DNA from: Candidatus Magasanikiibacteriota bacterium
GTDB lineage: Bacteria > Patescibacteria > ABY1 > Magasanikbacterales > 2-02-FULL-50-9b
Direction of reading: 5' to 3'
Assembly: GCA_903893485.1 (NCBI GenBank)
Contig: CAITMK010000011.1
Location: forward strand, 1-64,000
DNA: 64,000 nucleotides
This document shows, one piece after another, positions 55,701 to 64,000 of the stretch. Both the position numbers and the translations under genes were made by a program. The notes beneath the pieces were generated by a model. It was not told the DNA's origin and did no database searches. It saw nothing but the letters and a program-made list of their open reading frames with translations. The stretch's first letter is position 1; each line of letters starts with the position of its first letter.

Positions 55701-56018
55701 ATGCAAGATCTTTCTTCCGCAAATATTTTTTCACTTTTGGGCCTTGGCGGTGCGCCAGCCGGCGTTAAACAAATGCTTGCCGGCCGCATGATTACACTTT
55801 TGGAAAAACGGGTGCTCATACGGGTGCTTGATATTTTGCCACCAGCGCACCAAGAAGTTTTATTGAGCTTGCTCGACAGCGGATCCGAAGAGGATCGAAC
55901 GTTATTTTTGCAGCAACATGTGCCGCTCATTCAAAAAATAATTGAGGACGAAGTCACTAAGTTAAAACATGAGTCACAGCAATTTGGTAATCGCTTTGCA
56001 GCTGCGGGCGCGGTTTAA
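55701..56018 (+). CDS. Small helical protein, unknown
   Basis: 105 residues, almost all helix (LEKRVLIRVLDILPPAHQEV, LIQKIIEDEVTKLKHESQQF), acidic, no membrane segment. The pattern resembles small DUF5663-type proteins often seen in this radiation, but I am not sure. It follows the membrane protein by 1 bp and precedes the giant gene by 9 bp. Confidence 0.6.
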   Translation: MQDLSSANIFSLLGLGGAPAGVKQMLAGRMITLLEKRVLIRVLDILPPAHQEVLLSLLDSGSEEDRTLFLQQHVPLIQKIIEDEVTKLKHESQQFGNRFAAAGAV

Positions 56019-56027
56019 TAATTTTGT

Positions 56028-59000
56028 ATGGCAGAACCAACGGATTTGTATTCAGGAGAACATCAGGAAATTGTTGATGCGTTATACACCAGTTATCTTG
56101 CAAACTGGGTAGACGTTGTGTTTGCTGGCCCCACAGAAATTTTTTCAGTAGATGGAAATGCAAATGCAACTTTTTTAATAAGTCTTGATCCAGACGCAAG
56201 TGATGATGCAAATACTGCAGCCGCAAAATTAAAAGCGAAGGAGCTAATTAGTTCCGGCAATTTTGATAAAATTGGTGATATTTATATTAGTCGAGCGGCT
56301 AACGAAATTGCGACACGATTAATTGCTAGTTCTGCGGAAAGCAAAAAAGGTAAAAAACTTTTGAAAGAAATTGAGCGAATTGGGTCACTGTCACGAGTGC
56401 AGGATGAAATTAGCGAAGCGTTAAAAGAAAAAAAATATTCATTTAAAGCGTACTTGAATAATGGTGCAAATATTGAAGCGCTTGATGCATTAAAAAAACA
56501 TCTTGAGGATAAAAAAAATAAGACTGAATCTGAAAAATATTTGCTTGCACAAATTGAAAAACAAATTGCAGAGCCAGTATCCCATGATGATCGGGTTCAT
56601 GCAGGTTTGGTGGAATTTAAAGCGCCAGAGCCAGCGCCAAAACCAGAAATTCAAAAAATAATTCCACGACAAGTAAAGCCGGAAGAACGTGAAAAAAAAG
56701 ATCGTACCACAGGTATGCCTGAATGGCATGCAAAACCAGTTGCAGGCGCGCTCATGCCGGTTAAAATGATTGTAAATAGTGCGCGCCGTGCGCGTTATGA
56801 GGCAGTGTATGTGTCAGCAAATCCGGATGCGCCACGCATTCCAATTACGCTCAAGGTTCAGCAGCAGATGAGTTACATGCCACCTGGTGCGCAGACAATT
56901 TTGGTGCGCTTGGGTGAACCTCAGCCAATGAAAAATACGGCGGGCAAAGTTGATCGCTACGAAATTATTGCCACGCCAGAAATTCCAAAAATAGAGAGCG
57001 GTGCGTATATTAAGCCTGTGGATTTTCAACATGTTGGCGGTGAGGCATTTTATGTTTTGCCCGACGGCTCGCGCATGTATATTTCTCCAAAGGATCGCCT
57101 CATGCTGAATGCTAAAACCGGTTATTTGGTTGATGCAAAAGGTGAAGATACTGGTATTCCACCACTGGTAAAAATCGAAAAACATGTTCGTGAAAACACC
57201 TTTATTGGTTTTGTTGAACCGCTCGTCCGCGCTCGCAATCGTATTCAAATGGAAGGCGTCATGCGCCAGTATATTTTTGGAAGTCGTGCGCAGCGCAACT
57301 TGAGCCCCGATGATCGTGAATTTGTTGAACAAGTCGAGCGTCTTGGTTTGTTGGTTGGTAATAAACAAGTGCCCGTTGAAATCGGACGCAGACTTCGTTT
57401 GATTTTAGAAAAGGAAACAAAAAAAGAACCACAGTATGTGGTGGTAACAGCGCGTACCACGGTGCTCCGCAAAGGTTTTCGTGAATTTGATGGATGGCTT
57501 ACAAAATTTGGTAAAAAATATCCAGCTGCAAAATCAATGACCGATGAACTTTCGGCTGCCGCGGCAATTGCAAAAGATGAAATGAACGCCATGGCGCTCA
57601 AAGTGAGTAATAATGAAACCATTAGTGAGGAAGAAAAAGCGGAATATTCTGCACGCTATTCTGATTTTTTTATTAAACTATACGAGTTTGAACAATCGCC
57701 GCTGAGCCGTCCAAATGGTGGTGTGCGTCGTTTACGCGAACGCTTTTTTACCTCTGACCTTGATGGTGAATCCGCAAATGTTATTTTAAATAAAGCTGGC
57801 ATTCGCACGCTCGTTGTGCCGCAAGTACCAAATATTATTCCTGAGGGCGAACAGAATATTGATGGTGCGGTATATTTGGACGCATCGCATTCGCTTGGTA
57901 CCAAAATTCGACAAAACGGTGATAAACTTGAAATATTTTTGGATGAAGATAATGTAAAAACTTTTTCAGCGACTCACGCAACGCTTCGTCACACTGAAAA
58001 ATTGGGGCTGTTGACCAAAAAGGGTGCAGACATTGGCGAGATGCAATATTTTATCGAAATGGTAAATGCGATCGATGGATTCAAAGGGCCGTACGAAGAT
58101 CCAAAACGAATCAAAGCGATTTACCAAAGTTACGATACAAATATTTACGGCATTTCGCAGGAGCTCGCTAAAATGGGCCGTCCTGATTTAGTGTTTTGGT
58201 TTTTTGAAAAAGCCGGGCAAAAAATTGTGCGAAGAGCGCAAGAGCTTTCGCGCGCCGAAGGCGCACGCCGAAAACCAGCCGAATATGTTTTAGATGTTCT
58301 CATAAATTTTAACGCCGCAGAGGTTTTTGAAAATAAAAAACCGCCGCTCAAGATAATTGAAGCGGTTAAAAAAGCAATTCAAAAAAATAAGGCAAATACT
58401 GAAAAAGGTTTTGCAACGCTTGAAAATTCAAAAAATAGTTTTGTCATACAAACTGATTTTGGACGCACGCTGGTTGATATTGCGCAGCCAATGGAAATTG
58501 ATGATCAAGAAACCGGGCTGAAAAAAACGCTTTGGCTTGGTCGTATTAAAATGTCGGGGTTAGCTGCATTTGCCCATGGATATGATGCATATGTTGCATA
58601 CAACCCCGATGGAAAAGTTGGCATGGTAAATATTCGCCCAGGCTTAAAAACAAAAAGTGGCAAGCCAAACGTGTTGCCCGTGGACATGGCCATGGATGAA
58701 AATGGATTACCAAAAGGTGATTGGATTAAAGACGGCCGCATGTACGTCATGAATGACACGAGCACCAAACTGAGTGGCTTGCACGAATTTTTGGATTCCA
58801 TGTGTCGTACGGTGCCAAAGAATTTTACGCCAGGCATTGAACGTCAAATAAAATTGGATGCGGGCATGGATGTTTCTGCTCCACCACCTCCACCTGATCG
58901 TTCGAAATTAACTCCAAAGCAATTAGATATTCAGCGAAATATCTTATCGAAGAAATTGGAAAATCTTAAACAGCATCCTGAATTAATTTCCGAGATTGAT

Positions 59001-61517
59001 GCGGGTTTTGTCATTGCCGCCGAAGAGGGCGTGCTTCGTGAGTTCACAAAGTTATATTATGATGATGAAGAGCAACGATCAGCATCAGATTTTATCATTT
59101 TAGAGTGGTGGAAAAATTTACACGCAGATACTCGCAAGAAAATTTTGATGAAAGCTGAGGCAATCCGTACGCAAGTCATGAAAGCGCACGATCTTCGTCG
59201 TAAAAATGAAGTCGAGCTTAGCAACATGTCGCGTATATTGGCGCGATTGCGTTATGACGAACGTGTGGCGCTCTATCGAGCTGCTCGTGCCGGTGCCGAA
59301 ATTCCCGTTCCATTTAATGCTTTTTCTGCTCATGGCCCAACGCCAGAGCAAAAGGCGCAGTGGCAAAAGTTTGTAATTAAAGAATGGTATGGAACTTTAA
59401 CGCATCAGCAGCATGTCTATTTCAAAGAACGCGCTGATTTGCCGGGCATTTTGCGTGAACGCGCGGAAAAAACGCGCCTTGAGCTTGCCCGCATTGACAG
59501 CGAACTAAGGGAGTTTTCATCAACGGGAAGCCGATTTAAAGCAGTATTTACGTCGCAAGATGAAGCGGATAGAAAAAAGTTACAATTCGAAAAGCTTCAG
59601 GCTGAGCGAAAGATTGCAGTATTAGAATATCGCGTAGCACAAGAAGAAATTTGGGTGCAGGATCAGACGCAAGAGGCAGATAAATTAATCGACGAGATTT
59701 TGGTAAAATTTGAAAAGAATGCGTCAGGTTTATCAACGCGACTTTTTGGTAATACGAATATTGCGTGGAATGTTGGTGCGCAGACAATTTCAGGGGAGGC
59801 GATATATGGTTTAATTAATGGTACCCCAGATATAACGGGCGCACTCAGAACATCGCCATTTTTATTGGGTGAATCAGTAGCAGCAATTACGTTAAAACGA
59901 CGCGAACCCGCTGAGCTTACTGGCGAGCGCATGCCACAAACGCCACTTGAACAGTGTATTTTTTTGCAGCGAAAAATTTCGGAAATATACGGTGCTGAAA
60001 CGATAAAATATGGTTCAATTACTGCAGCCATCGAACACGATCCGCTCAAAAAATTATATAGTCAATACAAAGAATCTCTTGACCATTCAGTTTCCGACAA
60101 AATGTATTTTTTGAAGGATATTTTTGCGCGTCAGGACAAAATGTTTCAAGCTTTTGTCGCAGTAAATACTTTTGGAAACTCTTTTGATGGTCTTTCGAAG
60201 TCTGTTGCGGGTGCTAACGAGCGATATGCGGGCTATAAAGCAAAAGGAAAATTAAAAGGCGCCCTTTTGAATATGCACGAAGGCCTTGCAAAGTTTGATG
60301 TTGCGGTTCAGGAATATCAGCAGGCACTTAATGAATTGCCTCATTTAGTAGATAAAAAATTCATCGATCTTGTCCAGGAAAAAATTAAAACAAGATTTGA
60401 ATTGTCAAAGAAAATAGGCGATGCTTGGGTTACCAATCGTCAAGCAGAAATTCCAGCACTTTTAGATCAAAGTAAATACGATGACGATGCGACTGTTGCT
60501 CAAGCAGTTATTCGAACTGAAGTGGTGCGGCACGTTGTCCGGGCAGCAGCAAATGTAGATGAAGCTGTAGCACGTGCCGATGAAGAATTGGCCACCCGTG
60601 GTGTGCGTACATTTGATACCGGTTTTACAACGCCAGAACAAAAAGGTTTTTTTGGTCGCGTTTTTGAAGGCGTTGGTATTCCGTCGGAAGAACGCCGTTT
60701 ATGGGGCCCAACGCTTAAAACTGGTGGCGCATCCCTGCGTGAAATTGCAGGCAAGAAAAATGAGCATATCGTGCAGCCATTTGAATCGCCATTTGATGTA
60801 GTTGAACAATTGATGCAAGCAGTGCATCCCGAAATTGGCCCTGCAATGATCACTCGTTTGACGCAGCGATTTATGACAAAGGGTGAAGTGAAAGATTCTG
60901 CTGGGCAATTTTCAGGTGCGTTTATGCATAATGGCCAGTATCTCGGCACCTTGCACGCTGGTGATCGCGTTATTGCATGGCATTCCGAAAACGCAGCCAT
61001 GGCGGAAATGCGTATCGAAATTAAGCGCGCTCCAGTAGTGGCGCATACCATCAAAGAAGTATCCGGCTATCCATTTTTTGCCGATGATGGAACGCTTGAA
61101 TTTTTCTATGAACCTGCACAAAATAATAGCGTTGATGTGTGGGAACGTGGATCAAGAGGCGTGCTGCGTAAAAAAGGATCCTTTGATTCCGCAAACAGAT
61201 TTCAACCTTACGCCGAGAGACTTTGGAAATTTACGAATAACCAAGGTGCCTTGGATACGGTTGGCGAATCAGATTATTATGTTTGGTTTAGCCCCAATGG
61301 CGACGTGATTGATAACGAAAGAAACGAAAAGATTGGAAAAACAGAAGCGTTTGGAAGATATTTATTTGTAATTCCCGACACCGGCGTTCAAAGAAAAATA
61401 GACACTACAACGGGTAAATTTTTCATCGACACGGCGGGCATCGTTTGGCAATCAGATAAACTGATTGGCGATCAGCCGCTCGGCGCACTTATCGCGCATC
61501 TGAACACGCTGCCGTAG
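56028..61517 (+). CDS. Giant unknown protein (1829 aa)
   Basis: No family recognised, and no signal peptide or membrane helix, so it is probably cytoplasmic. Charged, helix-rich stretches (about 40-190, 930-1180, 1390-1500) alternate with beta-rich modules: VGGEAFYVLPDGSRMYISPK near 340, LVDIAQPMEIDDQ near 820, and a C-terminal region with Trp and Gly repeats (SDYYVWFSPNGDVIDNERNE). An Arg/Glu-rich section (1150-1210) is coiled-coil-like. The last 29 bases overlap folD on the other strand. Large proteins of this kind are frequent in this lineage; the 730-residue protein at the left edge is similar in style only. Confidence 0.7.
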   Translation: MAEPTDLYSGEHQEIVDALYTSYLANWVDVVFAGPTEIFSVDGNANATFLISLDPDASDDANTAAAKLKAKELISSGNFDKIGDIYISRAANEIATRLIASSAESKKGKKLLKEIERIGSLSRVQDEISEALKEKKYSFKAYLNNGANIEALDALKKHLEDKKNKTESEKYLLAQIEKQIAEPVSHDDRVHAGLVEFKAPEPAPKPEIQKIIPRQVKPEEREKKDRTTGMPEWHAKPVAGALMPVKMIVNSARRARYEAVYVSANPDAPRIPITLKVQQQMSYMPPGAQTILVRLGEPQPMKNTAGKVDRYEIIATPEIPKIESGAYIKPVDFQHVGGEAFYVLPDGSRMYISPKDRLMLNAKTGYLVDAKGEDTGIPPLVKIEKHVRENTFIGFVEPLVRARNRIQMEGVMRQYIFGSRAQRNLSPDDREFVEQVERLGLLVGNKQVPVEIGRRLRLILEKETKKEPQYVVVTARTTVLRKGFREFDGWLTKFGKKYPAAKSMTDELSAAAAIAKDEMNAMALKVSNNETISEEEKAEYSARYSDFFIKLYEFEQSPLSRPNGGVRRLRERFFTSDLDGESANVILNKAGIRTLVVPQVPNIIPEGEQNIDGAVYLDASHSLGTKIRQNGDKLEIFLDEDNVKTFSATHATLRHTEKLGLLTKKGADIGEMQYFIEMVNAIDGFKGPYEDPKRIKAIYQSYDTNIYGISQELAKMGRPDLVFWFFEKAGQKIVRRAQELSRAEGARRKPAEYVLDVLINFNAAEVFENKKPPLKIIEAVKKAIQKNKANTEKGFATLENSKNSFVIQTDFGRTLVDIAQPMEIDDQETGLKKTLWLGRIKMSGLAAFAHGYDAYVAYNPDGKVGMVNIRPGLKTKSGKPNVLPVDMAMDENGLPKGDWIKDGRMYVMNDTSTKLSGLHEFLDSMCRTVPKNFTPGIERQIKLDAGMDVSAPPPPPDRSKLTPKQLDIQRNILSKKLENLKQHPELISEIDAGFVIAAEEGVLREFTKLYYDDEEQRSASDFIILEWWKNLHADTRKKILMKAEAIRTQVMKAHDLRRKNEVELSNMSRILARLRYDERVALYRAARAGAEIPVPFNAFSAHGPTPEQKAQWQKFVIKEWYGTLTHQQHVYFKERADLPGILRERAEKTRLELARIDSELREFSSTGSRFKAVFTSQDEADRKKLQFEKLQAERKIAVLEYRVAQEEIWVQDQTQEADKLIDEILVKFEKNASGLSTRLFGNTNIAWNVGAQTISGEAIYGLINGTPDITGALRTSPFLLGESVAAITLKRREPAELTGERMPQTPLEQCIFLQRKISEIYGAETIKYGSITAAIEHDPLKKLYSQYKESLDHSVSDKMYFLKDIFARQDKMFQAFVAVNTFGNSFDGLSKSVAGANERYAGYKAKGKLKGALLNMHEGLAKFDVAVQEYQQALNELPHLVDKKFIDLVQEKIKTRFELSKKIGDAWVTNRQAEIPALLDQSKYDDDATVAQAVIRTEVVRHVVRAAANVDEAVARADEELATRGVRTFDTGFTTPEQKGFFGRVFEGVGIPSEERRLWGPTLKTGGASLREIAGKKNEHIVQPFESPFDVVEQLMQAVHPEIGPAMITRLTQRFMTKGEVKDSAGQFSGAFMHNGQYLGTLHAGDRVIAWHSENAAMAEMRIEIKRAPVVAHTIKEVSGYPFFADDGTLEFFYEPAQNNSVDVWERGSRGVLRKKGSFDSANRFQPYAERLWKFTNNQGALDTVGESDYYVWFSPNGDVIDNERNEKIGKTEAFGRYLFVIPDTGVQRKIDTTTGKFFIDTAGIVWQSDKLIGDQPLGALIAHLNTLP

Positions 61518-62313
61518 CGCGCATGGCGCAGGCAATCGTAACCGGTCCAACGCCGCCGGGCGTTGGGGTAATCCAGTTTGCAAGCGGTTCAACTTCTTCA
61601 AAATTTACATCGCCAACCACACGGCCAGTTGGCAGGCGATTAATACCAATATCAATTACCGTGGCGCCTGGTTTTATATGCGCTGCGGTAATTAAGTTTG
61701 CGTGGCCAACCGCAACAACTAAAACATCAGCTGCGCCCGTTAGTTCGGGCGTTATATCTTCGGGCTTAACAAAAGTTGTTTGCAATCTTTTTTTTTCGAG
61801 CAAATGCGTAAGTGGCGCCAAAAAAACATCGGATTTGCCAATGATGAGTGCATTTTTACCGCTAAAATTCTGTGTGGTTTCGACCAGCAAAAATTCTATT
61901 GCTTCAAGCAAAACGGGCGTGCGGGCACCAGGCACATCTGCAATAAAATCCGCAATATTTTTTGGATGAAATCCGTCAACATCTTTGGCCGGGTCCATAG
62001 CTGCAATCACCGCATCGGTATCGATGCCCGCGGGCAACGGCAATTGAATCAAAATACCGTCGACATCGGCGCGCACATTTAAATTTTGTACCAGCGTAAT
62101 CAGTGATTCGGTGGTTGCGGTTTCTTCGGCGTGCAGTTCAAAATCAATGCCAACGCGCGCGGCCGCGGCTGCTTTTCGCGCGTCATACATTTTACTTGCA
62201 GGATCGTTGCCAATTAAAACAACAACTAATTTTGGTTTTTTACCGCTTGCTACAATGCGCTGCGCCAATTCTGTTTCAAGTTTTGTTGCCAATGCGGTTC
62301 CGGATAAGATCAT
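61489..62313 (-). CDS. folD: Methylenetetrahydrofolate dehydrogenase/cyclohydrolase
   Basis: Interconverts methylene- and 10-formyl-tetrahydrofolate, supplying one-carbon units. 274 residues. NDPASKMYDARKAAAARVGI holds the Tyr and Lys of the active site, DGILIQLPLPAG is the substrate loop, GKSDVFLAPLTHLLEKK is the nucleotide-binding region and TPTPGGVGPVTIACAM the C-terminal signature. The start overlaps the glyA stop by 4 bp, so the two are translationally coupled. Confidence 0.95.
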   Translation of the reverse strand: MILSGTALATKLETELAQRIVASGKKPKLVVVLIGNDPASKMYDARKAAAAARVGIDFELHAEETATTESLITLVQNLNVRADVDGILIQLPLPAGIDTDAVIAAMDPAKDVDGFHPKNIADFIADVPGARTPVLLEAIEFLLVETTQNFSGKNALIIGKSDVFLAPLTHLLEKKRLQTTFVKPEDITPELTGAADVLVVAVGHANLITAAHIKPGATVIDIGINRLPTGRVVGDVNFEEVEPLANWITPTPGGVGPVTIACAMRATAACSDAR

Positions 62314-63596
62314 AAATCAATATATGGTGGGTGCTGCGCTGCCAAAGCAGTTACGCGAGTTTTTAGCGCTGCCAAAAAAGTTTCATCGTCGGCGTGAGTC
62401 AATGCGGCGTGCATAATTTCAGAGATAAACTCCATATCCTTTTCAACCAGGCCACGCGATGTCATGGCTGGTGTGCCAAAACGAATACCGGATGGATCAA
62501 ATGCCTTACGTGGATCGTACGGCACGGTATTTTTATTCACCGTGAGGCCGGCTTTGCCCAATGCAACTTCCGCAACCGCGCCGCCAATACCAAATGGCGT
62601 GACATCCATTAGAATTAAATGGTTATCCGTGCCGCCGGTAACTAATTTGCAGCCAAGCGCCATCAGCGCATCGGCCAATTTTTTTGCGTTCTTCACGACT
62701 TGCGCCCCGTAAATTTTAAATTCTGGTGACGCCGCATGTTTGAGTGCAACAGCGATTGCAGCGGTCTGATGATTGTGTGGGCCGCCTTGCAAACCAGGGA
62801 ACACGGCGCGATCAACAAGTGTTGGAATATTTTCACGAGTTTTTGGAACGGCTTTGAGCGGCATTGATGGTAAGCCGTTACATAAAATCAAAGCGCCACG
62901 AGGGCCGCACAGCGTTTTGTGCGTGGTGGTGGTGACAACATCGGCGTGGCCAACTGGCGACGCATGCACACCCGCCACAACAAGCCCTGCGATGTGTGAA
63001 ATATCGGCCAACAAAAATGCATCAACCTCTTTTGCAATTTGTGCCATGCGTACAAAATCCAACGCGCGTGGATAGGCAGTTGTTCCACAAACTAATAATT
63101 TTGGACGCACTTCCTTTGCTTGTTTTTCAACTTCGTCGTAATTAATCCAACCGTCTTCGCCGGTTGAGTAGGGATGCGATTCAAAAAAAGTTCCTGAAAA
63201 ATTAACGCCATGCCCGTGGGTTAAGTGGCCGCCAAACGAAAGTGAAAGTCCCATGACTTTTTCGCCAGGATTAAGCAGCGCCATGTACACGGCCTGATTA
63301 GCCGGTGAGCCAGAATATGGCTGAACATTTGCATGGGTCACGCCAAAAAGCGCCTTTGCACGGTCACGTGCCAAATTTTCAATTACATCGATGTGTTCAT
63401 TGCCGCCGTAATATCGTTTGCCCGGGTAGCCCTCGGAATATTTATCAGTTAAAATTGAACCAAGCGCTTCCAGAACGCCGGTTTGGGTAACATTTTCGGA
63501 GGGGATTAAATCAAAACCTTCGGAGCGGCGAGCAAGCTCTGCCATGATTGCAGCGTGAATCTCGGGGTCTTGTGAGGCAAGGTGTGGGTACAGCAT
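62310..63596 (-). CDS. glyA: Serine hydroxymethyltransferase
   Basis: PLP enzyme that makes glycine and methylenetetrahydrofolate from serine, feeding FolD. 428 residues. TTTTHKTLCGPRGALILCNG contains the PLP-binding Lys, with SGSPANQAVYMALL and LLADISHIAGLV upstream. The residue after KTL is Cys instead of the usual Arg. It lies between elp3 (16 bp upstream) and folD. Confidence 0.95.
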   Translation of the reverse strand: MLYPHLASQDPEIHAAIMAELARRSEGFDLIPSENVTQTGVLEALGSILTDKYSEGYPGKRYYGGNEHIDVIENLARDRAKALFGVTHANVQPYSGSPANQAVYMALLNPGEKVMGLSLSFGGHLTHGHGVNFSGTFFESHPYSTGEDGWINYDEVEKQAKEVRPKLLVCGTTAYPRALDFVRMAQIAKEVDAFLLADISHIAGLVVAGVHASPVGHADVVTTTTHKTLCGPRGALILCNGLPSMPLKAVPKTRENIPTLVDRAVFPGLQGGPHNHQTAAIAVALKHAASPEFKIYGAQVVKNAKKLADALMALGCKLVTGGTDNHLILMDVTPFGIGGAVAEVALGKAGLTVNKNTVPYDPRKAFDPSGIRFGTPAMTSRGLVEKDMEFISEIMHAALTHADDETFLAALKTRVTALAAQHPPYIDL

Positions 63597-63612
63597 GGGA
63601 ATGAAGATAAAA

Positions 63613-64000
63613 TCATACCGATTTTACCATGTAGGTGCCGGCTCGTACATACCCAATTTTTTCGTAAAAACCGCGTACACCAACGCCCGAAATTACGGTC
63701 ATGCTGTGGCGCCCGCTGACGCGCACAATTTCTTCGGCCGCGAGCATTAAGCGTTTGCCAAGTCCTCGATGTTGCTGATCTGATGCGTTTGCAATTGCTG
63801 CAACCGGAACCAAAAAACCGTACGTATGCAGTTCGCGAATAAATGAAGTGTGTTTTGTTTCGGGCAAAAGTTCGTGGAGTTTTTTTACCTGATCATCAAC
63901 GGCTTCGTCGGGAATATACAAACGCGCAAACGCAAATACCGCGCGGCGCTGCGTGTCTTCGAGCGACAAAAAATATTCAGTGCCCTGCGATGCGCGATAT
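63613..64000 (-). CDS. elp3: Elp3 C-terminal GNAT domain (partial)
   Basis: The gene enters from the right edge; about 128 C-terminal residues are visible. FLSLEDTQRRAVFAFARLYI and FIRELHTYGFLVPV, then QHRGLGKRLMLAAEEIVRVS and VISGVGVRGFYEKIGYVRAG are typical of the acetyltransferase half of Elp3, the radical-SAM enzyme that modifies wobble uridine. The radical-SAM half lies outside the window. Only a TTG at 63969 is inside as a possible start, and the frame continues past it. Confidence 0.88.
   Translation of the reverse strand, partial: YRASQGTEYFLSLEDTQRRAVFAFARLYIPDEAVDDQVKKLHELLPETKHTSFIRELHTYGFLVPVAAIANASDQQHRGLGKRLMLAAEEIVRVSGRHSMTVISGVGVRGFYEKIGYVRAGTYMVKSV

Noticed and set aside
60500..61054. 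184-codon open frame on the minus strand within the giant gene
   Set aside because: Cys/Ser/Thr-rich sequence typical of antisense frames; no ribosome site or promoter.
1..64000. CRISPR array, IS element with transposase, rRNA operon
   Set aside because: No regularly spaced direct repeats, no transposase gene and no rRNA sequence seen; only palindromic elements and one serine recombinase.
1..64000. TGA recoded as an amino acid (as in some Patescibacteria)
   Set aside because: Several clear genes end at TGA (rmlD, the recombinase) and none needs TGA read-through to be complete.

Overview
The window looks like chromosome of a Candidate Phyla Radiation (Patescibacteria) bacterium. This is an inference: genes are packed with 1-15 bp gaps or overlaps, most starts lack a clear Shine-Dalgarno (some look leaderless), housekeeping proteins are short, and the content mixes divergent cell-wall enzymes with giant unrecognised proteins. 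TGA acts as a stop, so the code is the standard bacterial one. Base composition is intermediate, with a few genes clearly richer in G+C-ending codons.

Layout. 1-2475: a large unrecognised protein, truncated by the left edge, carrying a -1 frameshift at a T TTT TTA heptamer. 2517-9657: a one-strand sugar-nucleotide and glycosyltransferase operon (rmlB, FdtA-like cupin, rmlD, four GT2 enzymes, long-type rmlA). 9665-13347: PEGA protein, murA, ctpA. 13363-14938: era, rpmA and a NifU-like protein around a bidirectional promoter. 14951-18603: mraY-ftsW-murG. 18609-19467: two G+C-rich orphan membrane proteins with their own promoter and terminator. 19478-19788: tRNA-Lys with a duplicated 3' end and a structured repeat. 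19816-23336: MurE-like ligase, PH protein, FtsB-like protein, parvulin, two tRNA-Gly. 23380-27293: multidomain secreted subtilase and an unknown gene. 27326-33215: tRNA-Thr with a structured leader, then an ECF sigma factor, membrane protein, DUF5666-like and MacAB-type transporter operon. 33257-35042: ftsEX and tRNA-Gln. 35063-42313: orphan gene, MliC, nuclease, DoxX, peroxiredoxins, superoxide dismutase, exonuclease, murF, EEP phosphatase.

42322-49816 is accessory: a Schlafen/AlbA-type protein, an HTH protein, membrane proteins, a secreted HNH nuclease with no normal start codon, a strong candidate small RNA, and a serine recombinase whose last codons lie inside a tRNA-Glu gene. 49998-56018: cupredoxin lipoprotein, transglutaminase-like protein, typA, two more orphan genes, tsaE, two small proteins. 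56028-61517: an 1829-residue unrecognised protein. 61489-64000: folD, glyA and the C-terminal part of elp3.

Functionally the window centres on the envelope: peptidoglycan synthesis (murA, mraY, murG, MurE-like, murF), division (ftsW, FtsB-like, ftsEX), surface glycan synthesis and secreted enzymes, followed by a redox-defence cluster. The most unusual material is non-coding: a structured RNA next to the recombinase, two related structured elements directly after the stop codons of typA and tsaE, a two-copy palindromic repeat, and a set of orphan genes sharing a promoter style, strong ribosome binding sites and private terminators.
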